In this document: positions 35,790 to 45,010 of the stretch, one piece after another
Numbering within the stretch: position 1 is the first letter of the stretch
How the letters are laid out: each line of letters opens with the position of its first letter
Source of the DNA: an uncultured Erythrobacter sp.
Lineage (GTDB): Bacteria; Pseudomonadota; Alphaproteobacteria; Sphingomonadales; Sphingomonadaceae
Reading direction: 5' to 3'
DNA: 64,000 bases
NCBI GenBank assembly: GCA_947498065.1
Contig: CANMIS010000001.1
Span: 620,001 to 684,000 of the forward strand
Notes under the pieces: generated by a model
What the model was told of the DNA's origin: nothing
Seen by the model: only the letters and a program-made list of their open reading frames with translations
Databases searched by the model: none
Made by a program: the position numbers and the translations under genes

Positions 35790-36902
35790 ATGACGACTAC
35801 CGGTAAACAGCTGTTCACAACGCTCGATGCGGGCGGCGCGCTGACCGTCGAAATCGCGGAAGCGAGCTTCCCAGAGCCGACCGGCAACCAAGTGCTGGTC
35901 AAGATGGAAGCGGCGCCGATCAACCCATCGGACCTCGCGATCCTGACCAGCGCAGCCGATTTTGAGAATGCGGAATATTCCCACGGCAAAGTTGTGGCGC
36001 AAATGCCAGAGCCGTTCCTTTCCGGTCAGCGCGGCCGCCATGGCCAGCGTCTGCCAGCAGGCAATGAAGGCGCAGGCACCGTGATCGCAACTGGTGACGG
36101 CGACATGGCAAAGGGTTTGATGGGCCAGCGAGTGGCCTGCGTTCCCGGCAATGCCTTCAGCCAATATGCAATTGCCGATGCGATGATGTGTCTGCCGCTG
36201 GGCGATCACAGCGCCGAAGTGGGCGCATCCAGCTTCGTCAACTCGATGACTGCGCTCGGCTTTGTCGAAACCGCCAAGATGGAAGGCCACGATGCGATCA
36301 TCCATTTGGCCGCCGCTTCCAACCTTGGCCAGATGCTCAACAAGATCTGTCTCGAAGACGGGATGAAGATCGTGAACATTGTGCGCAAGCAAGAGCATGT
36401 CGACCTGCTGAAAGGCCTCGGCGCGACGCATATCGTGAACTCATCCGACGATGACTACATGAAGCAATTGCGCGCTGCGATCACAGAAACCGGCGCCTTC
36501 CTGGGCTTTGACCCAATTGGCGGCGGACAGAATACGGACCACGTGCTGAAGGCGATGGAGCAGGTTGCCTCGAGCCAGATGGACGAGTTCTCTCGCTATG
36601 GCTCCAACCAGGACAAGAAGATGTACATGTATGGGCGGCTCGATCTCGGCCCGACCATCCTGACGCCGTCCTATGGCCTGCAATGGAGCGTATCGGGCTG
36701 GCTGCTGACGCCGTTCCTGGCGAAAGCTGGAATGGAGACGGTTGTGAAGCTGCGCACCCGCGTTCAGCAGAACCTCACCACCACATTTGCCAGCCATTAC
36801 AAGGCGAAGGTCAATCTGGAAGAGATGCTGACCAAGGAAGCGATTATGGATTATCGCCAGATGAAAACTGGCGAGAAGTATCTCGTAACTCCTCACACGT
36901 AG
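35790..36902 (+). CDS. MDR-family alcohol dehydrogenase/quinone-oxidoreductase-like protein
   Basis: A 370-residue medium-chain dehydrogenase. The GroES-like N-terminus (QVLVKMEAAPINPSDLAIL) precedes PAGNEGAGTVIATGDG; the nucleotide-binding domain reads IIHLAAASNLGQMLNKICLE instead of the usual GxGxxG, as in zinc-free members. No catalytic or structural zinc cysteines are visible. The substrate is unknown; similarity to enoyl reductase or quinone oxidoreductase types is inference. GGAGAG precedes the ATG. It converges on the asparaginase gene. Confidence 0.85.
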   Translation: MTTTGKQLFTTLDAGGALTVEIAEASFPEPTGNQVLVKMEAAPINPSDLAILTSAADFENAEYSHGKVVAQMPEPFLSGQRGRHGQRLPAGNEGAGTVIATGDGDMAKGLMGQRVACVPGNAFSQYAIADAMMCLPLGDHSAEVGASSFVNSMTALGFVETAKMEGHDAIIHLAAASNLGQMLNKICLEDGMKIVNIVRKQEHVDLLKGLGATHIVNSSDDDYMKQLRAAITETGAFLGFDPIGGGQNTDHVLKAMEQVASSQMDEFSRYGSNQDKKMYMYGRLDLGPTILTPSYGLQWSVSGWLLTPFLAKAGMETVVKLRTRVQQNLTTTFASHYKAKVNLEEMLTKEAIMDYRQMKTGEKYLVTPHT

Positions 36903-36922
36903 GAACCAAACAAAGAGACCGG

Positions 36923-37013
36923 TCGTGCTGCGCTTGTCGAACCACTGCACTTTCCTCGGGCACTTGCTCAGAGAATGAAGTGCAGCCCTTCGACAGGCTC
37001 AGGGCGAACGGGC
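36923..37013. repeat. Inverted pair of CTTGTCGAA palindromic elements
   Basis: Third copy of the REP-like pair: GTGCTGCGCTTGTCGAACCA at 36924-36943 and the mirror GCAGCCCTTCGACAGGCTCA at 36982-37001. It lies between convergent genes, as the copy at 2051 does. Confidence 0.8.
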
Positions 37014-37016
37014 TCG

Positions 37017-37997
37017 CTACCGACCATCATACTCAGCTTGAATCGCGGCGGGGTCAGTCGTCCCTGCCGCGATTAGCATTTGCAGCAGGATCCGCGCCTT
37101 TTGCGGATTGAGCGCGCGCGCAGCGATAAATTTGTTCGCATCATCCTCCGGCTCGCGGTCGACCAGGCCCTCGTCCAGCCTACTCGCACGGACAATCGGC
37201 ATGCCTCTCGCCGCAAGCTCAGCCAAAGCACTGCGCACAGCATCCGGCATATTGCCCTCACCCAGCCCAGCAACGACCAAGCCGCGCGTTTCGACGGTCA
37301 CCAAGCGCTCGACATAATCCGGCGTCATGGCGGCATGGACGAACAGGATTGGCACATCCGGTAGGTCGGTGGTGAAAGCAAAGCGAGCGTCCGCGCCCAC
37401 GCGCCACGGCGCGCCAAACCAATCGAGCGCGCTCGGGGTTACCAGCGCAATCGATCCGCGTGGGAAACCCTGAAATGCGTCGGTGCCGCGCGTGCGGCTC
37501 TTGCGGATATCGCGCGCGGCAAACACGCGGTCGCCCATCACCACCAGGACACCGCGCCCAGCCGCATCAGGATCGGCCGCCACCCGCATCGCATTGGCGA
37601 AATTGCGCAGACCGTCATAGCCGACCGCATTGGCGGGCCGCATCGCGCCGACCAGAACCACGGGCTTATGCGTCGGCAGTGTCAGATCGAGCAGAAATGC
37701 GGTTTCCTCCACCGTGTCGGTGCCATGGGTGATGATCACCCCTGTGCACTCAGGATCGTCCATCGCGGCCACACAGGCATCGTGCAGCTGAGCCCAGATC
37801 GCCGGGCTCATATCCTCAGAGCCGATATTGGCGACCTGCTTGCCGGTCAGCTGCGCATCAATGCCCAGAGTTTCGACTCGGGCCAGAAAATCGCCGATTC
37901 CGATCTGACCAGGACGATAATCATGCCGAGTCGCGCTATCTGCCTCGCCAGCGATCGTGCCGCCGGTGGCCAAAACAGTGATATTTGGGGTGCTCAT
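37017..37997 (-). CDS. L-asparaginase, type I/II family
   Basis: A 326-residue amidohydrolase hydrolysing asparagine to aspartate and ammonia. The first catalytic threonine is in VLATGGTIAGEAD and the second in ITHGTDTVEETAFLLDL; RPANAVGYDGLRN follows. There is no signal peptide if ATG 37997 (MSTPNITVLATGGTI) is used, making it cytoplasmic. A longer start at 38024 (MHLALFALG) is less likely. Stands alone. Confidence 0.9.
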   Translation of the reverse strand: MSTPNITVLATGGTIAGEADSATRHDYRPGQIGIGDFLARVETLGIDAQLTGKQVANIGSEDMSPAIWAQLHDACVAAMDDPECTGVIITHGTDTVEETAFLLDLTLPTHKPVVLVGAMRPANAVGYDGLRNFANAMRVAADPDAAGRGVLVVMGDRVFAARDIRKSRTRGTDAFQGFPRGSIALVTPSALDWFGAPWRVGADARFAFTTDLPDVPILFVHAAMTPDYVERLVTVETRGLVVAGLGEGNMPDAVRSALAELAARGMPIVRASRLDEGLVDREPEDDANKFIAARALNPQKARILLQMLIAAGTTDPAAIQAEYDGR

Positions 37998-38092
37998 ACC
38001 GAGGGCAAATAGCGCCAGATGCATTTTCACGCCACATAGCAATTGATTTTCAAGAAATGCCCGCTAGAAGCGCCTCTTCCGTTCAACGGAAC

Positions 38093-38168
38093 GGGCGATT
38101 AGCTCAGTTGGTAGAGCATCTCGTTTACACCGAGAGGGTCGGCAGTTCGAGCCTGTCATCGCCCACCA
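38093..38168 (+). tRNA. tRNA-Val (anticodon TAC)
   Basis: A full cloverleaf: acceptor GGGCGAT pairs with ATCGCCC, D arm GCTCAGTTGGTAGAGC, anticodon stem TCTCG/CGAGA with loop TTTACAC (TAC), T arm with TTCGAGC, and an encoded CCA end. 76 bases in all. Confidence 0.97.
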
Positions 38169-38261
38169 TCATTTTGCAGGCCGAAATGATGCGGACCCAC
38201 CCAAAATTCTCACACCCAAAACCCTCGACGCAAACGCCAATTGGCGGCAAGGCGTGTTCCC

Positions 38262-39518
38262 ATGATGGGGCACACAATTGCTATTGCGGGTTGCGGGCCA
38301 GCGGGCCTCGCAGCTGCGCTGATGCTGCACCGCGACGGGCACCGCGTTTGCCTGTTTGATCAATTCGATGAACCCGGCCCGGTTGGCTCCGGCTTGATGA
38401 TCCAGCCCACGGGGCTGGCCGTGCTGGCTCAGCTTGGGCTGGCCGGCCATGTCGCGGCGCGCGGCTCGCGTATTCATGCGCTAAAGGGCTTGGAAGAACA
38501 TGGCCGCACCGCGCTCGATGCGCATTATGACCAATTGGGCCTGCCCGGTGCCTTTGGCATTGGCATCCACCGCGCCAGCCTGTTCGATGTGCTTTACCGC
38601 GCTGTTCAGGATGATGGCATCACAATCAAAACCGGACGGGCGATCACCGGCAGCACGCTTAGTGATGGCGGGCGGCGGCTGACCTTTGACGATGGCAGCG
38701 AATCGGAAGAATTTGATCTTGTCGTCGATGCCAGCGGATGGTCGAGTGTGTTCGATCCGAAGCCTAAGAACATCCTGGAGTTTGGCGCTCTATGGGCGAG
38801 CCTGCCGCTGGAGGCAGATGATCCGTTTGATACAGGCCTGCTGGAGCAGCGCTATCGCCGGGCGGCGCAAATGGTCGGTGTGCTCCCGATTGGCTCGCGC
38901 AGCCTCGACACATCGTCAGAAGCTGCCTTTTTCTGGTCGCTGAAAGTTTCTGACTATCCAAAATGGCGCGATACTCCGCTGGAGGAATGGAAGGCAGAGG
39001 TGCGCGCGCTTTGGCCGGAAACAGAGGCGCTGCTGGCGCGCATTACGTCACGCGATCAGTTGACCTTTGCGCGCTACGCCCATCGCACGGCCAAGCGTCC
39101 GGTTAGTGAGCGCATGATCATGATTGGCGATGCATGGCATTCCGCAAGCCCGCAATTGGGCCAAGGCGCGAATATGGCGCTGCTCGATGCGTGGTCGCTT
39201 AAACGCGGGCTGGCCGAGGGGCGCACGCTTGATGAAAAACTGCGGCTCGCCGTGTCATGGCGGCGGGACCACGTGGACCTATATCAATGGGTGACGGCGT
39301 TCTTCACGCCGCTGTATCAATCGGATGGCGAGTATAAGCCGCTGCTGCGGGATCGGGTCCTTGCGCCGATTTCTCAGATTTGGCCGATCTCGCGTATCCA
39401 ATCGCTGCTGATGTCGGGACTGTTTGGCTGGCCGCTTGCATCGCTGGGCCTCTCAGCGCCCGATTACTCGGTAATTTCCTCAGAGATCAGCGTCAGCGCG
39501 TCTTCGCTGTCCCAGTGA
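38262..39518 (+). CDS. FAD-dependent monooxygenase
   Basis: About 418 residues of the p-hydroxybenzoate-hydroxylase fold. FAD motifs: IAIAGCGPAGLAAALMLHRD at the N-terminus, FDLVVDASGWSS mid-way, and MIMIGDAWHSASPQLGQGAN near residue 290. The substrate is unknown; aromatic or polyprenoid hydroxylation is usual. Start ATG 38262 or 38265. Its last 55 bases overlap the end of the convergent tlpA-like gene, so the two coding ends share DNA. Confidence 0.85.
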   Translation: MMGHTIAIAGCGPAGLAAALMLHRDGHRVCLFDQFDEPGPVGSGLMIQPTGLAVLAQLGLAGHVAARGSRIHALKGLEEHGRTALDAHYDQLGLPGAFGIGIHRASLFDVLYRAVQDDGITIKTGRAITGSTLSDGGRRLTFDDGSESEEFDLVVDASGWSSVFDPKPKNILEFGALWASLPLEADDPFDTGLLEQRYRRAAQMVGVLPIGSRSLDTSSEAAFFWSLKVSDYPKWRDTPLEEWKAEVRALWPETEALLARITSRDQLTFARYAHRTAKRPVSERMIMIGDAWHSASPQLGQGANMALLDAWSLKRGLAEGRTLDEKLRLAVSWRRDHVDLYQWVTAFFTPLYQSDGEYKPLLRDRVLAPISQIWPISRIQSLLMSGLFGWPLASLGLSAPDYSVISSEISVSASSLSQ

Positions 39519-40060
39519 TAGCCGCCCTTGACGCGCAGGATTTCGCGCCCTTCACCGTCAAATAGGATCGTCAGAGGCAAAACCCCGCCATTGTCGAGCG
39601 CGCGGTCAAGCGTGCCCTGCATATCCAGCCAAGGCTCCAGATTGGCGAATTCATATTTGGCAAAGAACGGCGTAACCAACTCGGCTCCGCGCATGTCCTG
39701 GCTGATCGTGATCACCCGCAAATCATCGCCCATTTCGCTCGCCAGATTGTCGAGCGAGGGCATTTCGGTGACGCACGGTGCGCACCACGTCGCCCACAGG
39801 TTCACGATCACGGGCTGACCATCCAGCGCGCCCAGATCGAGCGTGTTCCCATCCGCATCGCTGAACGACAAAGCCGGCAGCTGAGTGCCTGCTTGCGCGC
39901 GATCAATCTCGCCCACTTCGCCTTCGGGCAAGCTCTGCTTTTCGCCCGCCAATCCACCCTGTTGTTGCGCGCCATCGCCCTGCGCCCTATCGCAGGCGGC
40001 AAGAGGCAGCACCAAAGGCATCAGTGCAGCCAAAGCAAAGAACGGCGAACGAAGCGACAT
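39464..40060 (-). CDS. TlpA-like periplasmic thiol-disulfide oxidoreductase (lipoprotein)
   Basis: About 198 residues. The signal [20 protein letters not shown] ends in a lipobox LAAC, so it is membrane-anchored and faces the periplasm. The thioredoxin fold has [20 protein letters not shown] with the WCAPC active site, and the cis-proline [11 protein letters not shown]. It probably reduces periplasmic disulfides, for example in cytochrome c maturation. Its start codon overlaps that of argH on the opposite strand. Confidence 0.9.
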   Translation of the reverse strand: MSLRSPFFALAALMPLVLPLAACDRAQGDGAQQQGGLAGEKQSLPEGEVGEIDRAQAGTQLPALSFSDADGNTLDLGALDGQPVIVNLWATWCAPCVTEMPSLDNLASEMGDDLRVITISQDMRGAELVTPFFAKYEFANLEPWLDMQGTLDRALDNGGVLPLTILFDGEGREILRVKGGYHWDSEDALTLISEEITE

Positions 40061-41453
40061 GAGCAAATCCAACACGATGTGGGGCGGCAGGTTCTCTGAT
40101 GGACCTAGTGCGATCATGCGCGAAATCAATGCCTCGATCCCGTTCGACAAGGCGCTGTGGCGGCAAGACATCGCTGGCAGCCGCGCTCATGTCGCGATGC
40201 TGGCGGCGCAAGGGATCGTCAGCGTCGAAGACGCAGAGGCGATTGACGGCGGCCTCCAAACCATCGCAGCGGAATATGAGCGCGACGGGGTGCCAGAGGA
40301 CTGGAGCCTGGAAGACATCCACATGACGGTGGAAGCACGCCTGACCGAGCTGATCGGCCCAGTCGCTGGCAGGCTGCACACCGCGCGCAGCCGCAATGAT
40401 CAGGTCGCGACCGATTTCAAATTGTGGGTGCGCGAGGCGTTTGACCAAATGGACGCAGGGCTTGCAGAATTGCAGCGCGCTCTGGTTGCCCGCGCTGGTG
40501 AGCACTCTGGCAGCGTGATGCCCGGCTTCACCCATTTGCAGACCGCGCAGCCCGTAACGCTTGGCCACCATCTGATGGCCTATTACGAGATGCTGCGGCG
40601 CGATCGCTCGCGCCTCGCGGATGCCCGCGTGCGCCTCAATGAAAGCCCGCTTGGCTCGGCCGCCCTGGCGGGAACAGGCTTTCCGCTCGACCGTGATATG
40701 ACCGCCAATGCGCTGGCCTTTGACCGGCCCACCGCGAATTCTCTCGATGCCGTGTCAGACCGCGATTTTGCGATGGATTTTCTATTCGCCGCATCAACCT
40801 GCGCCGTGCATCTCTCGCGCCTCGCCGAGGAGTTTATCCTGTGGGCGAGCCAGCCCTTTGGCTTTGTCACTATGGCCGATGCGCTCTCCACGGGCAGCTC
40901 GATCATGCCGCAGAAGAAGAACCCCGACGCCGCAGAGCTGGTGCGCGGCCACGCAGGCCGTGTGATCGGTTGCACCACTGCTTTGATGGTGACGATGAAG
41001 GGCCTGCCGCTCGCCTATTCCAAGGATATGCAGGACGACAAACCGCCCGTGTTCGAGGCCGCCAGCCTGATGGCGCTCAGCATAGCGGCGATGACCGGCA
41101 TGGTCGCGGGCAGCACATTCAAGACGGAGCGAATGCGTGAGGCCGCAGAACTTGGCTATGCCACGGCTACCGATCTGGCCGATTGGCTGGTGACGGAGGC
41201 CGACATTCCGTTCCGCGAGGCGCATCACATCACCGGTGCGGCCGTAAAGCTCGCCGAGACGCGTGGCTGCGCGCTCGATGAGTTGCCGCTAGAGGATCTG
41301 CGCGACATTGACGCGCGGATCGATAAGCGTGTGTTTGCGGCCCTCTCGGTAGATGCATCGGTCGCTGCGCGCGCTTCCTATGGCGGGACCGCGCCGGAGC
41401 AGGTAAGAACCCAGGTGAAACGCGCCCGCGCTGAGCTAGGGATGGATGGATAA
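40059..41453 (+). CDS. argH: Argininosuccinate lyase
   Basis: A 464-residue enzyme that splits argininosuccinate to arginine and fumarate. N-terminal [17 protein letters not shown], catalytic-site [35 protein letters not shown] and the superfamily signature [16 protein letters not shown] are all present. The start ATG 40059 lies inside the reverse-strand start of tlpA, so its promoter must lie within the tlpA coding region. It overlaps the next gene by one base (ATAATG). Confidence 0.95.
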   Translation: MSKSNTMWGGRFSDGPSAIMREINASIPFDKALWRQDIAGSRAHVAMLAAQGIVSVEDAEAIDGGLQTIAAEYERDGVPEDWSLEDIHMTVEARLTELIGPVAGRLHTARSRNDQVATDFKLWVREAFDQMDAGLAELQRALVARAGEHSGSVMPGFTHLQTAQPVTLGHHLMAYYEMLRRDRSRLADARVRLNESPLGSAALAGTGFPLDRDMTANALAFDRPTANSLDAVSDRDFAMDFLFAASTCAVHLSRLAEEFILWASQPFGFVTMADALSTGSSIMPQKKNPDAAELVRGHAGRVIGCTTALMVTMKGLPLAYSKDMQDDKPPVFEAASLMALSIAAMTGMVAGSTFKTERMREAAELGYATATDLADWLVTEADIPFREAHHITGAAVKLAETRGCALDELPLEDLRDIDARIDKRVFAALSVDASVAARASYGGTAPEQVRTQVKRARAELGMDG

Positions 41454-41689
41454 TGCGAAAATTGATCATGATCCCATTGATGATCGCGCTCAGTGCATGC
41501 GGCGCCCGCGGAGACCTGAACCCGCCGCAAGGTGCGAGCCTGCCGGTCGCCCCGCGCGGCGCTGAGACCCCGCCGAACGCAGAAGAATTGCTGGAACGCG
41601 ATGCCCTCGCCGCGCCAGAACGCAGCGTGGAGCTGCGCCGCCGCTCGGAAGAGCGCGAAGACGACCCGTTTGATCTCCCCCCAGAATAA
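41453..41689 (+). CDS. LptM-like small lipoprotein
   Basis: A 78-residue lipoprotein. The signal [16 protein letters not shown] ends in a lipobox and is followed by GARGDLNPPQG, matching the CGxxGxLxxP pattern of LptM (YifL), which helps LptD mature in the outer membrane of enterics. The position between argH and lysA is the standard one in proteobacteria. The rest is proline- and arginine/glutamate-rich and probably disordered. Confidence 0.82.
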   Translation: MRKLIMIPLMIALSACGARGDLNPPQGASLPVAPRGAETPPNAEELLERDALAAPERSVELRRRSEEREDDPFDLPPE

Positions 41690-41701
41690 AGCACACGAAG
41701 T

Positions 41702-42961
41702 ATGGACCATTTTGCCCTCAAAGACGGCGTGATGCATGCCGAAGACGTACCCTTGCCGCGGATCGCGGACGAGGTTGGCACGCCCGTCTACGTCTATTCA
41801 CGCGCCACCTTGGAGCGCCATGCCCGCGTCTTTCGCGAGGCGCTGGACGGCGTGCCGGACAAGCTGATCGCCTTCGCGGTCAAAGCCAATCCCAACCTTG
41901 CCGTGCTCAAAGTGTTGCAACGTCAGGGCTACGGTGCGGATTGTGTTTCGATTGGCGAGGTCCGGCGCGCACTTGCCGCCGGTATGGCGCCTGAGATGAT
42001 CGTCTTCTCAGGAGTAGGAAAGACCCGTGCAGAGCTCTCCAATGGACTCAAATTGGGCATCGGCCAGTTCAACATTGAAAGCGAAGAAGAAGGCGTTGAG
42101 CTCGCCGAAGTCGCTGAAAGCATGGGGATGACGGCCGATTGCGCGCTGCGCATCAACCCGGATGTCGACGCCGGAACGCATGACAAAATTTCAACCGGCA
42201 AAGCGGATAACAAGTTTGGTGTGCCGATCGATCAGGCTGGCCAGATCTTTGGCAAACTGGCCCATTCGCCGGGCGTGAATATGCGCGGCGTTGCGGTCCA
42301 CATTGGCAGCCAGCTGGCAGATATCGCCCCGCTGGAGCGCGCGTTTGAGAAACTGGGCGAGCTGGTAACATCCCTGCGCGGTGCGGGCCACAATATCACC
42401 CATGTCGACCTTGGCGGCGGCCTGGGCGTGCCTTACCGCAAGGATGAGGAACTGCCCCCTCCTGCCGACTATGGCGCGATGGTCGCGCGGGTGACGAAGG
42501 ATTGGGGCGTAAAGCTGATCTTTGAACCGGGCCGCGTAATCGCGGGCAATGCCGGCGTCTTGCTGACCCGGGTGGTGCGCGTGAAGCGCGGGCTCAACAA
42601 TCCGTTTGTCATCGTCGATGCGGCGATGAATGACCTCGCGCGCCCTGCGCTGTATGGAGCATATCACCACTTCGAAGCGGTTGAGCCGGGCAATGCGCAA
42701 ATGACCGCAAACATCGTCGGACCAATCTGCGAAACCGGCGATACCTTTGCGATGGGCCGGACATGCGATGAGCTGGCAAGCGGCGAGCTCGCCGTGTTCC
42801 GCACGGCCGGTGCTTACGGCGCAACCATGGCCTCCAGCTACAATTCGCGCGGCTTTGTGGCTGAGGTTTTGGTCGACGGCGACAAATTCGCCGTCGTTGC
42901 CGACCGGATCGATGCGGGCGCGATTATGGATGCCGAGCGCGTTCCCGACTGGCTTGCTTGA
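41702..42961 (+). CDS. lysA: Diaminopimelate decarboxylase
   Basis: A 419-residue PLP enzyme of the alanine-racemase-like barrel fold that makes lysine from meso-diaminopimelate. The PLP lysine is in LIAFAVKANPNLAVLKVL; the HIGSQL motif, GGGLGVPY and EPGRVIAGNAGVLL follow, and the C-terminal catalytic cysteine is in GPICETGDTFA. Third gene of the argH operon. The siroheme gene starts at its stop codon or 15 bases after. Confidence 0.95.
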   Translation: MDHFALKDGVMHAEDVPLPRIADEVGTPVYVYSRATLERHARVFREALDGVPDKLIAFAVKANPNLAVLKVLQRQGYGADCVSIGEVRRALAAGMAPEMIVFSGVGKTRAELSNGLKLGIGQFNIESEEEGVELAEVAESMGMTADCALRINPDVDAGTHDKISTGKADNKFGVPIDQAGQIFGKLAHSPGVNMRGVAVHIGSQLADIAPLERAFEKLGELVTSLRGAGHNITHVDLGGGLGVPYRKDEELPPPADYGAMVARVTKDWGVKLIFEPGRVIAGNAGVLLTRVVRVKRGLNNPFVIVDAAMNDLARPALYGAYHHFEAVEPGNAQMTANIVGPICETGDTFAMGRTCDELASGELAVFRTAGAYGATMASSYNSRGFVAEVLVDGDKFAVVADRIDAGAIMDAERVPDWLA

Positions 42962-42975
42962 GTAGCCAAAGCCCA

Positions 42976-43863
42976 ATGAGCGAACTTCAGAGCCTTCCCC
43001 TGTTTCACCGGATTGCCGGGCAAAAGGTGTTGGTTCTGGGCGAAGGCGATGCGGCAAAGCCCAAGCGCCGCCTGGTCGAACGGGCAGGCGGGATCATCAT
43101 TGATGATATGGCCCAAGCGGTGGATGAAGGCGTGCGCATCGCCTTTGTGGCTTACGATGATGCGAAGGCTTGTGAAGTGGCCGCCATCAACCTGCGCTGT
43201 GCCGGGATGATCGTGAATGTCGTCGACAAGCCTGACCTGTGCGATTTCACCACGCCGAGCATACTCGACCGCAATCCGGTATTGATTGCGGTTGGAACCG
43301 GCGGCGCATCAGCGGGCCTTGCGAAACACATCAGGCTGAGGCTGGAGCGGATCTTGCCGCAGGGCCTAGGGAAATTGGCCGAGGCGTTGTTCGCGGCGCG
43401 GGCCAAGCTGCGCGAGCGGTTTCCTGATGGTGGCGACAGACGGCGAGCCTTGGACGAAGCCTTACGAGAAGGCGGCGCATTGGACGCCTTAGTCTCCGAA
43501 TCGCCAGAGCGCGTGGGTGACTGGCTCGACAGCGCACTGGAGACGCAAAGCGGCGAAACGGCGGAATTCGTCATTTCCAGCGCGGACCCGGAAGATTTGA
43601 CCGTCCGGCAGTCACGCATGCTGGGCGAAGCGGATGCAGTGTGCGCGATTGGCAATATTCCCGCCGCTATTCTCGCCCGCGCACGGGCCGATGCCATTCG
43701 CATTGACTGCGATGTGAGCACTTGCCCCAATACACAGCGAGGTAACGCTGGCAGCGGCAGTGATAGCTCATCCCCGCGCTGTCCGCGCGCCGCTGAGCAA
43801 TTTGCGCTCAGTGAGAGCCGCAACACTCTTACGGTGATCCTGCGCTGGCAGAGCCTGGACTAG
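42976..43863 (+). CDS. Precorrin-2 dehydrogenase/ferrochelatase-like protein with degenerate methyltransferase stub
   Basis: About 295 residues. The N-terminal part matches the CysG/Met8 dehydrogenase-chelatase domain: GQKVLVLGEGDAAKPKRRLV, MIVNVVDKPDLCDFTTPSIL, then IAVGTGGASAGLAKHIRLRL. From about residue 205, EFVISSADPEDLTVRQSRML followed by GEADAVCAIGNIPAAILARA resembles the first strands of uroporphyrinogen-III methyltransferase, but the SAM loop GAGPGD is replaced by SADPED and the rest of that domain is missing. So it probably makes siroheme from precorrin-2 only. TTG 42958 is an alternative start. Confidence 0.75.
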   Translation: MSELQSLPLFHRIAGQKVLVLGEGDAAKPKRRLVERAGGIIIDDMAQAVDEGVRIAFVAYDDAKACEVAAINLRCAGMIVNVVDKPDLCDFTTPSILDRNPVLIAVGTGGASAGLAKHIRLRLERILPQGLGKLAEALFAARAKLRERFPDGGDRRRALDEALREGGALDALVSESPERVGDWLDSALETQSGETAEFVISSADPEDLTVRQSRMLGEADAVCAIGNIPAAILARARADAIRIDCDVSTCPNTQRGNAGSGSDSSSPRCPRAAEQFALSESRNTLTVILRWQSLD

Positions 43864-43872
43864 CCAGTAGGC

Positions 43873-44880
43873 TTAAGCCGCCAGGTTAAGCGGTGCATCT
43901 ATCGCCGCAAAATAGCTCGCCATACCATCCGCGCTCCCCTCGCTAAGCGCAACGAAGGCCCGGCGTTTGTCGGTGGAATCCGCGATCCGCACAAAAATGC
44001 CGCTATCAACCATCTGCCGCACCCAGCGCAGCGCCGTTGTCGCCGGAACCCCGGCCGCAATACACAGCGAGGTGACGGAGACGCGGCGGTGCTCAGCATG
44101 AGCCGCGGTCAGATCGAGCAGCATATCCCAGGCCGGATCAGCAAACAGCTCCGCGTCAAAGAACCTCGCCCGGGTCTGACGATTGGCGATAATCTGACGC
44201 ACCAATCGGGGATCGGGCAAAGGCGGGCGGGCAGTGTGGAGCGGTGTCGGGTTGCTATCGCCCAAAGCCGCATCAGTCCGATTCGAAGTGTCCCTTGCGG
44301 TCTGCTTGGCCGTAAAATCGCCCGCAGACACCTGGCCTGAGCCTTGAGGCTTAAGCGGTGTGTCAGACAGCCCCTCCAGCCTGCTCGCAATGGCATCAAC
44401 CTGTTGAGACAGCCGCAGCAACGTAAGCCGGTCTTCCTCGGTCATTTCGCGCACGCGCGAATTGGAAACCCTGGCAATCACTCGGCCCGCCGCGACAATA
44501 CGATCCGCCCGCGTGGGATTGACCAGAAACTGAGGATCAGACTGATCCATGGCGGCGAACACATCATCCAGCGCATCGAACGAGGTGGAGACGATCAATT
44601 GCGAGCCTGAACGCGCGACCCGCATATCGAGCCGCGAGAGCGCCGCCAATGTCTGCGCGTCCACCGACGGGCAGTCGATCAAGACAACATCACCCAGCAC
44701 CCGGACTGGCCCCTCCAGCAGATCAGTAATCGGCCCGCCATCAGCCGCCCGAAACCCAGCGCCGACCAAATCCTCGGCAATCTGGCCGCGCATTGCGGGC
44801 CGATCAGCAAACACCGCAATACTCGCAGGTTCTCCGGCCGGATCACGCGCCACATCGTACGAAAAGTCTGCTTGAGCCAT
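43873..44880 (-). CDS. MarR-like winged-helix regulator with N-terminal receiver-like part
   Basis: A 335-residue protein from ATG 44880, preceded by AAGGAGG. The C-terminal 90 residues look like a MarR-type winged helix (VSVTSLCIAAGVPATTALRW, RQMVDSGIFVRIADSTDKRR). The N-terminal 120 residues alternate strands and helices like a degraded receiver or ParA-like fold (ASIAVFADRPAMRGQIAEDL, GDVVLIDCPSVDAQTLAALS). A variable linker separates the two. Proteins of this layout are common in sphingomonads. It faces the sigma-factor gene across a short gap holding the inverted repeat GAACAAAACGTGTTC. Confidence 0.7.
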   Translation of the reverse strand: MAQADFSYDVARDPAGEPASIAVFADRPAMRGQIAEDLVGAGFRAADGGPITDLLEGPVRVLGDVVLIDCPSVDAQTLAALSRLDMRVARSGSQLIVSTSFDALDDVFAAMDQSDPQFLVNPTRADRIVAAGRVIARVSNSRVREMTEEDRLTLLRLSQQVDAIASRLEGLSDTPLKPQGSGQVSAGDFTAKQTARDTSNRTDAALGDSNPTPLHTARPPLPDPRLVRQIIANRQTRARFFDAELFADPAWDMLLDLTAAHAEHRRVSVTSLCIAAGVPATTALRWVRQMVDSGIFVRIADSTDKRRAFVALSEGSADGMASYFAAIDAPLNLAA

Positions 44881-45010
44881 CGAATCGCCTCCTTGATAGA
44901 ATGAAACACAAGTAGAACAAAACGTGTTCAAGTCAAGAATTCGTGTAAATCTGAGGCAATTTGACCGAAGTCATTGAACCTTTTGCGCGGAATGCGCGAC
45001 TACTCCAGTA

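Noticed and set aside
36982-37013. Repeat unit as the promoter or attachment site of a mobile element
   Set aside because: No integrase, no flanking duplication, and the same unit recurs at four other gene ends.
44915-44929. GAACAAAACGTGTTC as a LexA box
   Set aside because: Alphaproteobacterial LexA sites are direct GTTC-N7-GTTC repeats; this is an inverted repeat with N7. It may be an operator for the MarR-like gene but the evidence is too thin to list.
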